Of a DNA stretch of 64,000 nucleotides, positions 1 to 11,085 are shown piece after piece. How positions within the stretch are numbered: the first letter of the stretch is position 1; each line of letters starts with the position of its first letter. This DNA comes from Polyporus tsugae (Eukaryota; Basidiomycota; Agaricomycetes; Polyporales; Polyporaceae). Position numbers and translations under genes: made by a program. Below the pieces are notes generated by a model, which saw only the letters and a list, made by a program, of their open reading frames with translations, ran no database searches and had not been told where the DNA came from. The stretch lies in contig JAHRBS010000012.1 of the NCBI GenBank assembly GCA_024305745.1, positions 935,001 through 999,000 on the forward strand. Direction: 5' to 3'.

Positions 1-225
1 GCGCCAGCTGCAGAAGTTATGGATGCGAGGAGATCTGTGAAACTAATCGTGGTTGGTGGTGGTCCGGTGGACGGGATCCAAGCGACAAGCCGCAAACCTC
101 CGTGGGCCTGTGGCAACAAACGCCCACCCCGTCAAGCGCGCTAACGATGTGATGTAACGTCTCGTCGAAAGCATCGATATTTCCGTCTTTCTACACATGT
201 ACGCAGAGCCTCACAGGAAATATGT
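1..225. other. 3' flank of SKI8, no gene seen
   Basis: No coding exon was recognised in this stretch at the left edge. It lies downstream of the SKI8 stop codon and probably holds its 3' untranslated region and terminator. Confidence 0.4.
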
Positions 226-1540
226 TTAGCCAGCCCCAGCACTTCTCCACCACCTCACAGCGCCGTCCTCTCCGCCAGTCACATATGCACCGGATGTGCC
301 ATGTGCAGGTGGCTTTGGTCTCCACGAGACCGACCAAACCTCGCCCTGCTCCTGTACCGTGGAAACCGCCGCCCTGGCGGTGATATCCCAGACTTTCGTA
401 GTTTTGTCCGCAGAGCCAGAGACAGCAAGTCTGCCGTCAGGCGAGATGTCCGTACTGAGGACCCAGGAGGAGTGTCCGCTGAGGGTTGCGACCGCTCCAG
501 ATCCAGGCTTGCCAGAGGACGATACACGAACATCGTGCAGGATCAGGCGTTTGTCTTCTGACGCAGACAGTAGCAACTGTTCGCACGAGCATGTACATCA
601 GAATAATGTGGATAGAGCTGGCACAGAATGAAAACGTACTGTCGAATCTGCTGACCAGGCGAAAGATCGGACGGCCATGGCGTGCGAGCTATATGCCACC
701 TGAATGGAATTTGACGCGATGTCGAAAACGAATATTTGCCCTGCCTCTGACGACATGGCCACTCGCGATCCATCTGGGCTCTAGAGTACAAGAAAGTAAG
801 AACGCGTTCATCGGATGGGTTTGGAAGCGAGCGAGAGGAACGGGCGCGAAGGGAAGCGGACAGACACCAACTCAAGTTCGCGAATGACCCACATATTTAC
901 AGTGCATGCCAAATTTGTTGCGGCCGCTGGTGAGAGTTGCACGTCGCTCCCCAAATGACCCGGGTTCCGCGGAGTGGATAGTGACGTTTCCTGAACCGCC
1001 TGTGGAAGCATATGTTCCGCCTCGGGGATTCAGGGACACGGACCATGCTATACGAAGGAAAGGTCACAGGATAGAATATAAAATTGGTGTTTCATGTGGG
1101 ATGCGACGGGATATGTGGATGGGGAAGAGCACAATAGTTATGAGGATGAATGTATGCGTATAGACACTGGGGGACGTACAAGGTTCTGTCGCTTCCGCTC
1201 CCGCACTCCTCGCGTAGCTCTCGAAGGAACCCTTGACCTCCCCATCTTCCAGATCCCACAAGGACGTGAGGCCCTCAAGCGTATTGTACAGAGCGAGCTT
1301 TCCGGTAGGGTCCACGCTGAGCGAGACGATGCCGAGAGTGTGGGGCGGCCGTGAACGCGAGACCTGTCCGGAGATGGAGTCCCATTGCTTGATTACACCG
1401 TCGGCAGATACACTGAGCACTGTGTCGGCAGTCGTCCAGTTCACCGCCCATACTGCGTCCGAGTGCGCTGCGTCGGTTGTACATGAGTCTTCCGGTTAGG
1501 GTGCGAAGGCGCGCGACGCGACGTACGTTCCGCGCCATCG
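226..1540 (-). CDS. SKI8: Ski8/WDR61-type WD40 repeat protein
   Basis: WD40 propeller subunit of the Ski complex (Ski2-Ski3-Ski8), which feeds mRNA to the cytoplasmic exosome; in many fungi Ski8 also acts in meiotic double-strand-break formation. At least four exons on the minus strand give a continuous Ski8-like protein. About 1499-1170 has AHSDAVWAVNWTTADTVLSV and a WD repeat ending SLWDLEDGEVKGSFE. About 1007-900 has GGSGNVTIHSAEPGSFGE and RNKFGMH. About 783-650 has SPDGSRVAMSSEAGQIFVFD and VRSFAWSADST. From 576 to the stop at 226 come LLLSASEDKRLILHDV, SGHSSWVLSTDISPDGRLAV and the closing GGEDGAVRWWRSAG. That order matches the family's roughly 320 residues. The first exon is uncertain: the ATG at 1538-1536 is followed at once by GTACGT, so the start may be a tiny exon there or lie further up. 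The family call is firm; the 5' end is not. Confidence 0.85.
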
Positions 1541-2252
1541 TGCGCGTGAAGGAAGGCGAGACTCTGTGTGATCTGTGTGAGACAAACGTAAAGCCCGATG
1601 GACGTAAACGAATACCATCTATCCTTGTTTTGTGACTAAGTGAGGCGTATAATGGACGAGATTGCTTACAGCCTGTGCGGAGAAGTGGAAGAAGCGGCGC
1701 TGGTGATGTTGGCGAAGCGCCCTGGGGACGGAAGGTTCGACAAGGCGCTACGATCTAGCTCAAGCTGACTGTAATCTTTTCCTTCAAGTTGGCTAATGTA
1801 GGACGCGAGAGAGGTCCATCTATAGATGCTACGGTGCACTGTGACTTTGATATAAAAGATGTCCCGACCCGGAGGTTAGCCATCTCCGAAAAACTTGGGG
1901 AAGCACACATGGAGTCCATTAGCGTCATCCGCGACCGTCCTCATTGCTGCATAGTCGCAATATTAGACCGAGTACACCCAATGTATACCCAGAATATAGA
2001 TTTGTAAAGCAAGACAATCGGACGAGCATGGCCATGGTGGTTGCTGGGTCTCTATAGTGCTTAGCGCTCGGTTTCCGGAGGGCGCCGACGGAGTTTAAAC
2101 TTACCTCATATACGCACTGCTAGACAAACCTTATTTTTCTCTTACATCCACGAACGCGGAAGAAGACATCGCCCCCTTGCTGTATCTTTAAACCAAAAGT
2201 GAGCTCTTGCGCTGTATTCAGTGGAGTGCAGAGGACTTAGATAGCGTCCAGG
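1541..2252. other. Intergenic, divergent SKI8/RPS12 promoter region
   Basis: About 700 bases between the SKI8 5' end and the RPS12 start. The only plus ORF (1789-2007) resembles nothing I know. A pyrimidine-rich tract around 2130-2145 lies upstream of the ribosomal protein gene, as is usual for fungal ribosomal protein promoters. Confidence 0.4.
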
Positions 2253-2758
2253 ATGTCTGACGCTTCTGATGAGATCCAAGTCGACGCCCCCGCTGAGGTT
2301 GAGGCCCCCGCTGAGGCTCCCAAGGGCAAGCTCACCGTTGAGGACGCTCTTCAGGTTTGTCCTTGTACCTCTCTCGCACATCCGTCAAAATATTCACACA
2401 CTTCCCTTTGGACGTGCAGCAAGTCCTGAAGAACGCCCTCGTCCACGACGGTCTCGCTCGCGGTCTCCGCGAGTGCGCGAAGGCGCTTGACAAGCGCCAG
2501 GCGCACTTGTGCGTCCTCGTCGAGACGTGCACTGAGGCCGAGTACATCAAGCTCATCGAGGCCCTCTGTGCCGAGCACAAGATCAACCTCATCAAGGTTG
2601 GTGACGCCAAGGTCCTCGGCACCTGGGCTGGTCTCTGCAAGATCGACCGTGAGGGCAACCCCCGCAAGGTCGTCGGCTGCTCGTGTGTCGTCGTCAAGGA
2701 ATATGGTGTTGAGTCTGAGGGTCTGCACGTCCTCCTAGACTACTTCAAGAACCGTTAA
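2253..2758 (+). CDS. RPS12: 40S ribosomal protein eS12
   Basis: Small ribosomal subunit protein of the 40S beak. The ATG at 2253 opens a 34-codon acidic exon (2253-2354), a 65 nt intron follows (GTTTGT...GTGCAG), and exon 2 (2420-2758) ends at TAA. The join gives [18 protein letters not shown], which keeps the exact eS12 spacing. It continues with [49 protein letters not shown] and the terminal LLDYFKNR. The total of about 147 residues is normal for a fungal eS12. The N-terminal Pro/Glu/Ala repeats ([15 protein letters not shown]) are variable between species. It is read divergently from SKI8. Confidence 0.96.
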
Positions 2759-3312
2759 GTTAGTACCCGCTTCTTTGGTTCCGGTTCTGAGATGACAAAA
2801 CAGACTCCCTCGACGGAGAGCATCTGTGAGGATAACTGTCTATCCGGAATCATTATATACTTTGTCTGAGCTTCTTGTCTTGCATTGTTGTACGAGAGAC
2901 ATTCGCTGACGCCTTTGATATACAGGTTATTGTTGGTTCCTCTGTAGCTGTAGTTGGTCGTATTGCTCCAGCAACGAATGCCATGATATTATACGACTGA
3001 TGCGTGTGTTTGTGTGATACGAAACTCGTGAACAGGCCAGGGAGGGCGTATCTGTCAATAGCATTAACAACGGACCACTACTTATGACATGATCGTACCT
3101 GCCTGCGACCATGTACCTGGGGGCCCGGAGTCGCGGACCGATATACCGCCTGCGGGGAAAACACATGCCTGAGGCGATCGAGTGACTGACGAGAAGGCTT
3201 GTTTCTCGACCCCAATCATCCTCTCGTTTGCCTGCTTCCTCTCCTCGTGCGTCGATGGTCGAGTTGCGCTATATCCTGAGCCGCCGTATCATTCACTAAT
3301 CCAACCCTGACC
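2759..3312. other. Intergenic between RPS12 and the ABCD transporter
   Basis: Holds the 3' end of RPS12 and the promoter of the next plus-strand gene. No RNA gene, repeat or recognisable ORF was seen. Confidence 0.35.
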
Positions 3313-6217
3313 ATGGCCATTCAGCTGCCCAATGCCACTCTGCTCAACCGTCTCAATCCCATCGCTCGACGATCTCTCTTCGTAGCACTCTTCACGCTTC
3401 TCCTCTTGCGTGGCCGGATCGCGGGTATACCAAATGTTGCCTTCTCGAAGCTCAAAACTGTCGCGACCCGCCAGGACATCTCCAAGGAAGAACTCGCTCA
3501 GGCTTTGCAGCAGGTCTACATCAATGAGCCAGATGGTTCCAAGACCCTCCTCGTTCCTCACAAGGGACACATCTCCAAGGTGCGTTTATCTTCCACTCAT
3601 TCGAAAGTGCATGCGCAAACTTTGTGCGTGCTAGGTCACCATTTACCCCACGTCGTCATCTGCGCTTGCAAAGAGCGCGAAGCACTTCCCCCTCGTCCCC
3701 GCATCCAACAAAGCCAACCTCGATAAGACCTTCCTCCGACAGCTACTCCCTATTCTCAGGATAGCCTTTCCCTCATGGCACTCCAAGGAGGCCTTGATTC
3801 TCGTCATGCACTCGTTCTTCCTGGTCCTCCGTACGGTCCTCAGCATCGGCGTCGCACGTCTAGACGGGCGCATCGTGCGCGACTTGGTCAGTGCCGACGG
3901 GAAGGGCTTCGCGAAAGGCATAGGTATTTGGCTTTTGCTCGCTATACCGAGTACATATACCAACTCTATGGTAAGTTTTATTGGTTGCATGACTTCTCAC
4001 AACGACCGCTCATGTTGGCGCGACCGCCCCCAGATCCGACACCTCCAGGCGAAGCTGTCGTCACGAATGCGTACGCGACTAACGCGCTATGCCGATGACC
4101 TCTATCTTTCGTCGGCGCCGGATCTGCGCTACTACCGAGTAACCCTGGAGGGTGGCCTTGCTGATGTAGACCAGTACATCACCTCCGACATTACGTCGTT
4201 CTGCGACGCGCTCTCTGGAATCTAGTACGCATGAGGCATAATTCATGCTCGTGGCCATCGTCTCATTCTGATTGCTTATACACAGTGGGAACGTCCTCAA
4301 GCCATCATTAGACTTCGTGCTCTTCACCTCACAACTTGCATTTTTACTGGGCTTCCGTGGCACGACGTCATTGTTCCTGACGTATTACCTGACGGCGAAG
4401 ATTCTGCGCGCTGTTACCCCCGCGTTCGGTCGCTTAGCCGCTGTGGAGGCGCGGCTAGAGGGCGAGTACAGAGCAGGTATGGGTCGAGTTGGACGAGAAA
4501 GTGAGGAGATCGCGTAAGTCTCGTCCGATGACTCGGTATGATACTGTACTATGCATGCTTACAACTGTGTGCAGTTTCTACGGGGGTGGGCTTCGGGAAC
4601 GGAGCATACTCGGCAGAGCGTACATGCGCCTGATTAAGCACGTCAATTCAATATACAAGGTATTTGGCCGACAACTCTACTGGATATCGAAAGACTGATC
4701 AATATTATAGATCAGGATAGCATACGAGTGGACGGAGGATTTCCTCATTAAATACATGTGGAGTGCGGCAGGGTACGGCGTCATTTCCATACCCGTCTTT
4801 ATGAGGCGAGTTCGGAACGTCGGTGTCCAAGCTCGAGGGCCCCGCCCACACGAGAAGCCCGACAACGAGGTTGCAAACCGCACAGAATGTGAGCACGTCT
4901 CAGATCGCAGATTGACACCTGCTAACTAGGTATTCGATAGCATATATCTCGTCCCGTCGTTTGCTGCTCTCCCTCGGCGACGCCGGCGGCCGACTGATGT
5001 ATGTCTACAAGGACTTGCTTGAGCTCGCAGGTCTCACTGCGCGCCTCTACACCCTCCTCTCTACCCTCCACAATCTCCCTCACCCCCCACTCCCCGACGA
5101 TCCAGCACTGGACAACATCGTCCTTCGCGGCGTGGACGTCGGCATCCCGATCGCTGCCCCGCAATTCGTCACTCCGTCTGAATCGACCGAGAACGTCTTG
5201 CTGGCACCCGAGGAGTCGGAGGCGTTCGCGAGGAAGGCAGCGGCGACAACGGTGTTCGTCAAGGGCCTGTCGTTCGAGCTGAACGCCGGCGAGCATCTCA
5301 TGATCACAGGCAGCAACGGTGTGGGGAAGACGGCCATCGCGCGCGTGATGGCGGGCTTGTGGGCTGCGCAGGGAGGTGGTGACGTGAAGCGGCCAATGGG
5401 GAAGAAGGGCGTGTTTGTGGTGCCGCAGAGGGCGTACATGGTTACTGGGACGCTGCTAGACCAGTAAGTCGCTCCTTGCAGTTTGAGTCGGCTGTGCGGG
5501 GTTGCTGACATTCGGCCCGCGTCGACAGGATCATTTACCCGGACTCGTATCCCGACTTTTTGGCGTCGGGCCGGACGCACGAAGAGCTGATGGAGATTCT
5601 GACGGCTGTCAACCTGGCGTATCTTCCATCTCGAGAGGGTGGTTGGTCGACGCGCAAGGAATGGAGAGATGTGCTGAGCGGCGGCGAGAAGCAACGGGTG
5701 CGTTCGCAATACGATATGTGCTCGCTACTTATTAACTTCCGGCGCCGTAGATGGCTATGGCCCGGGTGTTCTATCACCGACCCAAATTTGCGATCTTGGA
5801 TGGTAAGCATCGCGATTGACTACTATCATACGCCGGTTGATCATGCTGTCCGCAGAGTGTACAAGTGCGGTATCCAGTGACGTCGAAGGCCGCATGTATG
5901 AACATGCGAAGTCCCTTGGTATCACTCTCATCACTATCTCGCTTCGGTACGGCTTTGAATCTCTCTCCTGTGCCTGTAGCACTGATCATAGTGTCCCTTC
6001 TTTGCATAGCCCTGCACTCATGCGCTATCACACGCAGCTGCTCACCATCGCCGGTGACGGGACCGGCAGATGGACGCTCAAGCGCATCGGGACGGCGGAA
6101 GAGCGGATGGACCTGGACCGCGAGATCGTCACGCTTGAGAACAAGCTCGCCGAGGTCGAGAAGTGGGAGACCCGTGTCAAAGACCTTGAACGGCTGTTAA
6201 AGGTACAGGAGATTTAA
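3313..6217 (+). CDS. Peroxisomal ABCD-family half-transporter (PXA-like)
   Basis: Half-size ABC transporter that by family imports long-chain acyl-CoA into peroxisomes for beta-oxidation. The start at 3313 gives a short N-terminus with a hydrophobic helix (SLFVALFTLLLLRG). The ABC_membrane_2 domain follows (WHSKEALILVMHSFFLVLRT; RYADDLYLSSAPDLRYYRV) and includes the ABCD-specific EEA-like motif, read as SEEIAFYGG across the intron near 4514-4573. The nucleotide-binding domain carries Walker A GSNGVGKTAI (about 5310), Q-loop PQRAYM, the signature LSGGEKQR (about 5678) and Walker B FAILDE next to CTSAVSS. Three or more small introns split the signature-to-H-loop part. The C-terminus is a charged coiled coil ending at 6217. 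About 700 residues is usual for the family. I could not decide between the PXA1 and PXA2 branches. The key catalytic motifs are intact. Confidence 0.9.
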
Positions 6218-6540
6218 GTAGTTATCCCGGACTATCTGGAAGGGGGACCAGTTAGTGTAACAATATCTGTGCTTGTGCAGAATCACCCTAATATCGTTAA
6301 CCAGTTCGTCACGGCCGATACGGCGCCCACACTCTGAAAGAATCCACAATGGCAGATGGGCGCATGATGAGCTCCGAGAGTCAATGTCGAAGATCATGTG
6401 GAGAAGCGTGTCGCGAATTGGCTTTGATTCTCTCAAAGATTGGATGGTTCACTGCCTCTGGACCGGATGATCCCTCTTCCTTCAGTGGATTCGATAAGAG
6501 CAGACGCATCCTCAGGCGTTACCCAGTCAAGCATTCCGCA

Positions 6541-8416
6541 ATGTCCTCCAGCGAAGCCCCAGGATTTCTGACGGTTGAAATTAGAAACGAGTGAGTACGC
6601 TCACTGCTTGTCTGCTAAATAAATGTCTTATAAGCTTGAGCCTATAGTTTGCTCATCAACACGTGTAGCTCTCTCGCAACTGCTGGTGAGTGCCGACGTT
6701 CCTATCTCATGAATTGTGGATATTTAACCGCTTACATGTCCCTTCCTTCTGCCTACGTGGTAGTAATCACCGTTCACTTTTGGACAGTGACTTTTGAGCA
6801 GGAAGTGAAGACATTTTGGACGGGACGAGTTACGGGGGCGACCATCATGTTCCTTTTGAACAGGTATATCGGGCTGCTCTATAACCTCCTCAATGTAATC
6901 CAGCGCGTTACCACGCGATCGGAAGAGGTGTGTCATCATTGATGCATGCAATCACAGTAATTGACCGTGCTGACCCGATCTGCAGAGGTACGCGACAGTA
7001 TTGATTATGCCGAGTCTCTGTCAAGAGTGCGTACTGATTCGGGGTCAAATCTATCCTCTTTAATAAACTGTGCGGTGATGATTCCAACTACCGCCATCTC
7101 CCTTCAAGTTTTGTACTTGATATATGCAGGTACCGTGTTTAACTGGCAGAAACCGTTTCGCAATCACCTACCTGGAACTCGCCAGCTTTTACTTCCCTCC
7201 GCATGTTCGCCGTAAGCAATAAATCATGGTTTCTGGCTCTCGTCTGCTCCGGTCTTTGTATGGCTCCGATTGTACTATCCTTGGCAAGTATTTACTACCG
7301 CATATTACCAATCCGATGTTGACGTGAAGCAGCTCCAAGACCACCACGTAACTGGGACGACTGCTGGCCGTGGCTGGGGATGCGTAGGCGTTTTAAACGC
7401 GACTAAAACCTACTATTCGGAAAGGTTCGTCCACTACTAGTTTCAAGTCCTCGTTGCGAGCTGTGACGGTTAATTCCATTTGCTCAGATGTGGGTTGCCC
7501 CAATCACGACTGCAGGGTGGTAAATCGTGCTTACAAGCAAGCCATTATAGACGAGCTCTCTTCCTTGGCTTTGATAATGTTGTCCGTTCTCATGGCGGAC
7601 GGTCTGCTCATACACCATACTTGGGTTGCGATAGCTCCTATCGGCGGGGTGATGTCGGTAAATCTAGGCCAGAAATCTCTTCTACGGGTGCTCTACCGTA
7701 ATGGTAAGCCATATCTCGATTCACTGTATAAACCCCTCGGCTCACAACCCACCCAGAAATCCGTTACTTCGCGTGGGTTTTTTCATGGTTCCTCAATGGT
7801 CATCTCCGAGTCCGTCCATGCTCATACCGTCGTACATAAGCATCACCATTGGACTTCGCATGCTAGCATTTGGCGCCACGATTGTATTGGTAACGTATTC
7901 CACGTTCGCCGGAAGGGGTGATCCAACGAACTGACATGAACTGAACCCCTATTTGAAGTACTCGGAAGGGCGGCCTACCTATACCGTAGCCAATGACCTG
8001 TGTGACGCGTACACATCGTTTCCCTCCTAGCGAAAAGGCACGCGCTGAAACCGAATCCCCACAGGATCACCAGCATTCTCGTCTCTCAATTCCTCCTCGA
8101 ATTACAGGCGGCGGACAAGCGGATCCGCGCCCGAGGGTCCCAGCTTTCGCTCACGAACTCGCGTATCAGCTCGGTTGTTTTCCATCGAGTTGTTGGGTCG
8201 ATCCGTCACGCATCGCTCACTCCAGAACAGGGAGAGTATAAAGAAGTCAACAGAGAGTCTCTGGACGAGGATTGTGTGGGAGAGTCCCAACAGGACGGTT
8301 TGGGTGGGGAACGTGACACTGGGATTGAACTAGAGGAGCGCAGCTTGCCTACGGAATCTGTCGAGCGAGATACGAACGAGCCACTCAATCACCTGGTGCC
8401 AGAGACGGAGGTGTAG
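6541..8416 (+). CDS. DUF6533-type multipass membrane protein
   Basis: Orphan membrane protein of a family greatly expanded in mushroom-forming fungi; function unknown. The ATG at 6541 (MSSSEAPGFLTVE) leads to a DUF6533-like module read across small introns: INTCSSLATA, then WTVTFEQEVKTFWTGRVTG and ATIMFLLNRYIGLLYNLL (about 6780-6900), matching the usual Glu-Val-x3-Trp and Leu-Asn-Arg-Tyr pattern. Later helices appear as SLRMFAVSNKSWFLALVCSG (about 7192-7240) and LMADGLLIHHTWVAI (about 7590-7635). The last exon starts with ITSILVSQFLLELQAADKRI and has a long polar, Glu-rich tail ending at TAG 8414-8416. At least seven introns are needed and several joins in 7000-8050 are guesses. The call rests on the DUF6533 block and the ILVSQFLLEL helix. 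Confidence 0.7.
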
Positions 8417-8721
8417 GCGTAGGGGAGGTCCATGGATCCAGGTACTTTGCGGGACTTGTATGGGCATTGGCCGGGAGTCGTCCTGCGAGCACATCGTTGC
8501 TCATGTAATGTCGTTGTAATAGGTCTACGTCGCTCATTTGGCGAGCCTTGGCCAATCTTACGACTGCGCTAGAGTCAAGGATGAGACCGTATAATGTGGA
8601 TGGGTTCGTGTTTAACGTTTAACCCGTGGCGATCCTGATTATAATATCCAAGACTGCGCTCCTTCTAGATATTTTCGGGCACAACGACTCGGAGGCGTAT
8701 AGTCATGCGGTACATTATAGT
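8417..8721. other. Intergenic, nothing recognised
   Basis: 3' flank of the DUF6533 gene up to the acyltransferase remnant. No ORF or RNA gene was seen. Confidence 0.35.
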
Positions 8722-8866
8722 GGTTTTGCCGAGAGGTGTTGAGATCTTCCGCAAACAGCCGTATGTCAAGGCTAAACAGGTGCTCAGCGCGCGGGAGCCA
8801 GGTCATGATGCATGACGGCTGCGTCGATGGCACGGCGCGTGCGCGGGTCAGAGAGGAAGGGCCACA
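8722..8866 (-). pseudogene. C-terminal remnant of a siderophore-type N-acyltransferase
   Basis: A fragment of a second copy of the acyltransferase gene that ends at 9082, on the same strand. At 8864-8817 it reads WPFLSDPRTRRAIDAA, matching HFLFLSDPRTLRAIGEPK of the intact gene. About 30 codons covering NSAVISLSVAVGMN and WFDFPYKRS are missing. In another frame it then reads IMTWLPRAEHLFSLDI and FAEDLNTSRQN, matching VMTWLPRERWFKLDI and FTEDLDTPAAKL. No conserved upstream exons were seen. It is probably the tail of a decayed tandem duplicate. The alignment was made by eye. Confidence 0.75.
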
Positions 8867-9081
8867 GTCGAAGACTCTCGAGAGGGCGAATTGGGCGGAG
8901 AGCAGGTTCGAGCGGAGGAGGGCGGCTCGTTCACGCAATCTGTCGAGCGAGCTCCATGGGAGACACTAATTTGTGCTGAACGGGTGGCCGTCCGAGCCAT
9001 ACAGAAACGCAACATTAACCAAGACTGTGTTCCTCCTAAATCCTATCGCTCTCGACGACGGGCCTACAGTCGTCTGGGGCA

Positions 9082-10726
9082 TCACAACTTCGCCGCGGGG
9101 GTATCGAGGTCCTCCGTAAACGCGAGGATGTCAAGCTTGAACCAGCGCTCGCGGGGAAGCCATGTCATGACGGAGCGCTTGTACGGGAAGTCGAACCACT
9201 GTCAGGGAGAGCACGTCAGCGAGTCGTCACGGAGACAAGAGAGGGACGCTTACGGTTTCCACGTTCATCCCGACCGCGACAGAGAGACTGATAACGGCGC
9301 TGTTGGCTTGCTTCGGCTCGCCGATGGCGCGGAGCGTGCGCGGGTCGGAGAGGAAAAGGAAGTGGTGGATTGAGGATAGCCACGCTCTGGCTGGCAACCG
9401 GTTCGTGGGTGTGCAGATACCGAGTCAGAGGAACGTCAGGAAAAGCGGTGTCGGCATTCTGAGCTGGCGAACTGGCGAAAAACTTGTCACTCACATCTAT
9501 GCAGCCCACGGAACTTCTCCTCTCCTACGAGGATGTGCAGGCCGCGGTCGTAGTCCCAGACACCGCCTGGGACGTAGGGCCCTGCATGGTTCTCCTGGAA
9601 TGAACATTAACAGCGTCAGTCGTCTTCACTTGAATCACACGGTGGTTCTTGGGCGCGGATGGATGCACCCACAGAAGACACAGTCGGACAGTACCCCACA
9701 CCTGGGAAAGCATGTACTCACCTTGAGATATACGAGCTCAGCGTAGCCCATGAGCTCTCCATCCCAGCTCATCATCACCGGCAGCACGCCGGGGTCCGCC
9801 AAGAGCCCCTCCATGTACTTGCGGTGCTTCTCGAGCGGCCCGCGCTCGCCCCAGCCTCGGTTGACATGGTCGCTATTGTGCCAGCGATGGAACGTCGCGA
9901 GGTGGCGCGACACCGGCGTGCCCCCCGCGTCCGCGACCGGCTCTGTGCCCACGGCCTCTCCCGTTGCGTCGAAGTACGCGAATTCGAGGCTCTGGCCGAT
10001 GGACGGGAAGTACTTGCGATAGACGACCTCGCCGGGGCGGGGCTTGGGCGGGCGGAGCGGGTGGGCGGCGATGACGAGGTCGGTGCGTGTGAAGGACTGG
10101 ACGTGCGGGAAGGGCGCGGCGGCGAGGAGGGCGGCGTGCCCTCGGAGCCAGCCGCCGCGCGAGTGGAAGGAGGCGGCGGTGCCGGCGCCCTGCCAGAAGG
10201 TCTCGCGGAGGAGGAAGAGCTCGGGCTCGGGGTGGGCCGGCGCGAGGGCGGCCGGGTCGCCAGGGGTGGTGTGCCGCTTCCGAGCGAGGCCGGAGAGGAG
10301 AAGGTAGTTGGTGAGTTCGGGGGTGTTCTGGAGGGAGGGTGCGAAGACGATGGGAATGGTTTCTTGAACATGGTAGATGGTGTGGAAGACGTTCAGGACC
10401 CCCCAGAGATCTGCGGGCGTGATGGTCGCGCGGGCGCCGTCCTGGATCTCAGAGGGCGGCAAGACCTCGATGAGGGGAAACTTGGGGATGTGGGTGGCAG
10501 AGTTCTGGTGTGGGGTGTCGATGGCGGAAATTACGAGAGCGACGGAGCGAGGAAGCGTACGGTACGCGGCTACGGTCGCGCCGTCGATCGCGACCTTTGT
10601 GGGCTGCGACGGCTCTTGGGACGCGTCGAGGTCGACCTTTGCGCCATCTGGAAGGACAACAACGCGCCTCGAGGACGCGTGCGACGCGGGCTGTTGGTCG
10701 GTCAGTCGACGGTTTGCTGTCGACAT
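9082..10726 (-). CDS. Siderophore biosynthesis N-acyltransferase (SidF/SidL/IucB-like, GNAT fold)
   Basis: Acyl-CoA-dependent N-acyltransferase of the IucB/AlcB-conserved family. Fungal members acylate N5-hydroxyornithine to make hydroxamate siderophores. The chosen start is MSTANRRL at 10726; an in-frame ATG also exists at 10792. Exon 1 (10726-9722) carries the variable N-terminal half and then the conserved block FHRWHNSDHVNRGWGERGP and VLPVMMSWDGELMGYAEL. Exon 2 (about 9600-9497) reads ENHAGPYVPGGVWDYDRGLH. Exon 3 (about 9390-9255) reads SSIHHFLFLSDPRTLRAIGE and NSAVISLSVAVGMNVET. Exon 4 reads WFDFPYKRSVMTWLPRERW and ends at TGA 9084-9082. About 480 residues is normal. No NRPS or ornithine monooxygenase partner lies in the window, so the substrate (acetyl, anhydromevalonyl or other) cannot be fixed. 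Confidence 0.88.
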
Positions 10727-10771
10727 CGTGCTGGACGCTGCGGGCGGGGGCCATCGCACGACCATAAAATA

Positions 10772-10780
10772 ATCTGATAA
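10772..10780 (+). promoter_or_regulatory. Iron-type GATA factor site (ATCTGATAA)
   Basis: An exact match to ATCWGATAA, the extended GATA motif described for fungal iron repressors of the SreA/Urbs1 type. It lies 46 bases upstream of the acyltransferase start at 10726. A second GATA core (AGATAA) is at 10800-10805. Siderophore genes are classical targets of these repressors, so iron repression of the acyltransferase is likely but inferred. Confidence 0.6.
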
Positions 10781-11085
10781 GATCTCCCACACTACCGTGA
10801 GATAACGCAGACCAGACGCTCGATACGGCGGATGCCGAGACTTGCGGCGTGAGATCTGGGTGGACGATCGAGCACCGCATCGTGAGCAGAAGCCTGGGTG
10901 AAAGCGCGCGAGAACAACTATGTAGTACTCGGACGAAGGTTATGATGTTCCTCTACCACGATGGCTCTCTCCCTAGCTACATACCCTCCCTTTCCGTTCT
11001 CCATCTCCTGTAGTCTTCTACACCATCCCTCTGCCTGCCACGTCCCGACTCTCGTTTTTCACCCTGGGCCTCCAGCGCCCTTACG

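Noticed and set aside
8639..8938. A complete 99-residue gene on the minus strand
   Set aside because: Its content is explained by two out-of-frame pieces of the acyltransferase C-terminus, so it is a remnant.
8722..10726. A full siderophore gene cluster
   Set aside because: No NRPS, ornithine monooxygenase or siderophore transporter is next to the acyltransferase; the MFS gene at 20580 is of the drug-export type and is 10 kb away.
9659..10777. 372-residue plus-strand ORF
   Set aside because: It is antisense to the acyltransferase exon 1. The minus strand carries the conserved IucB-type blocks; the plus frame is a GC-rich shadow full of Gly/Glu/Arg.
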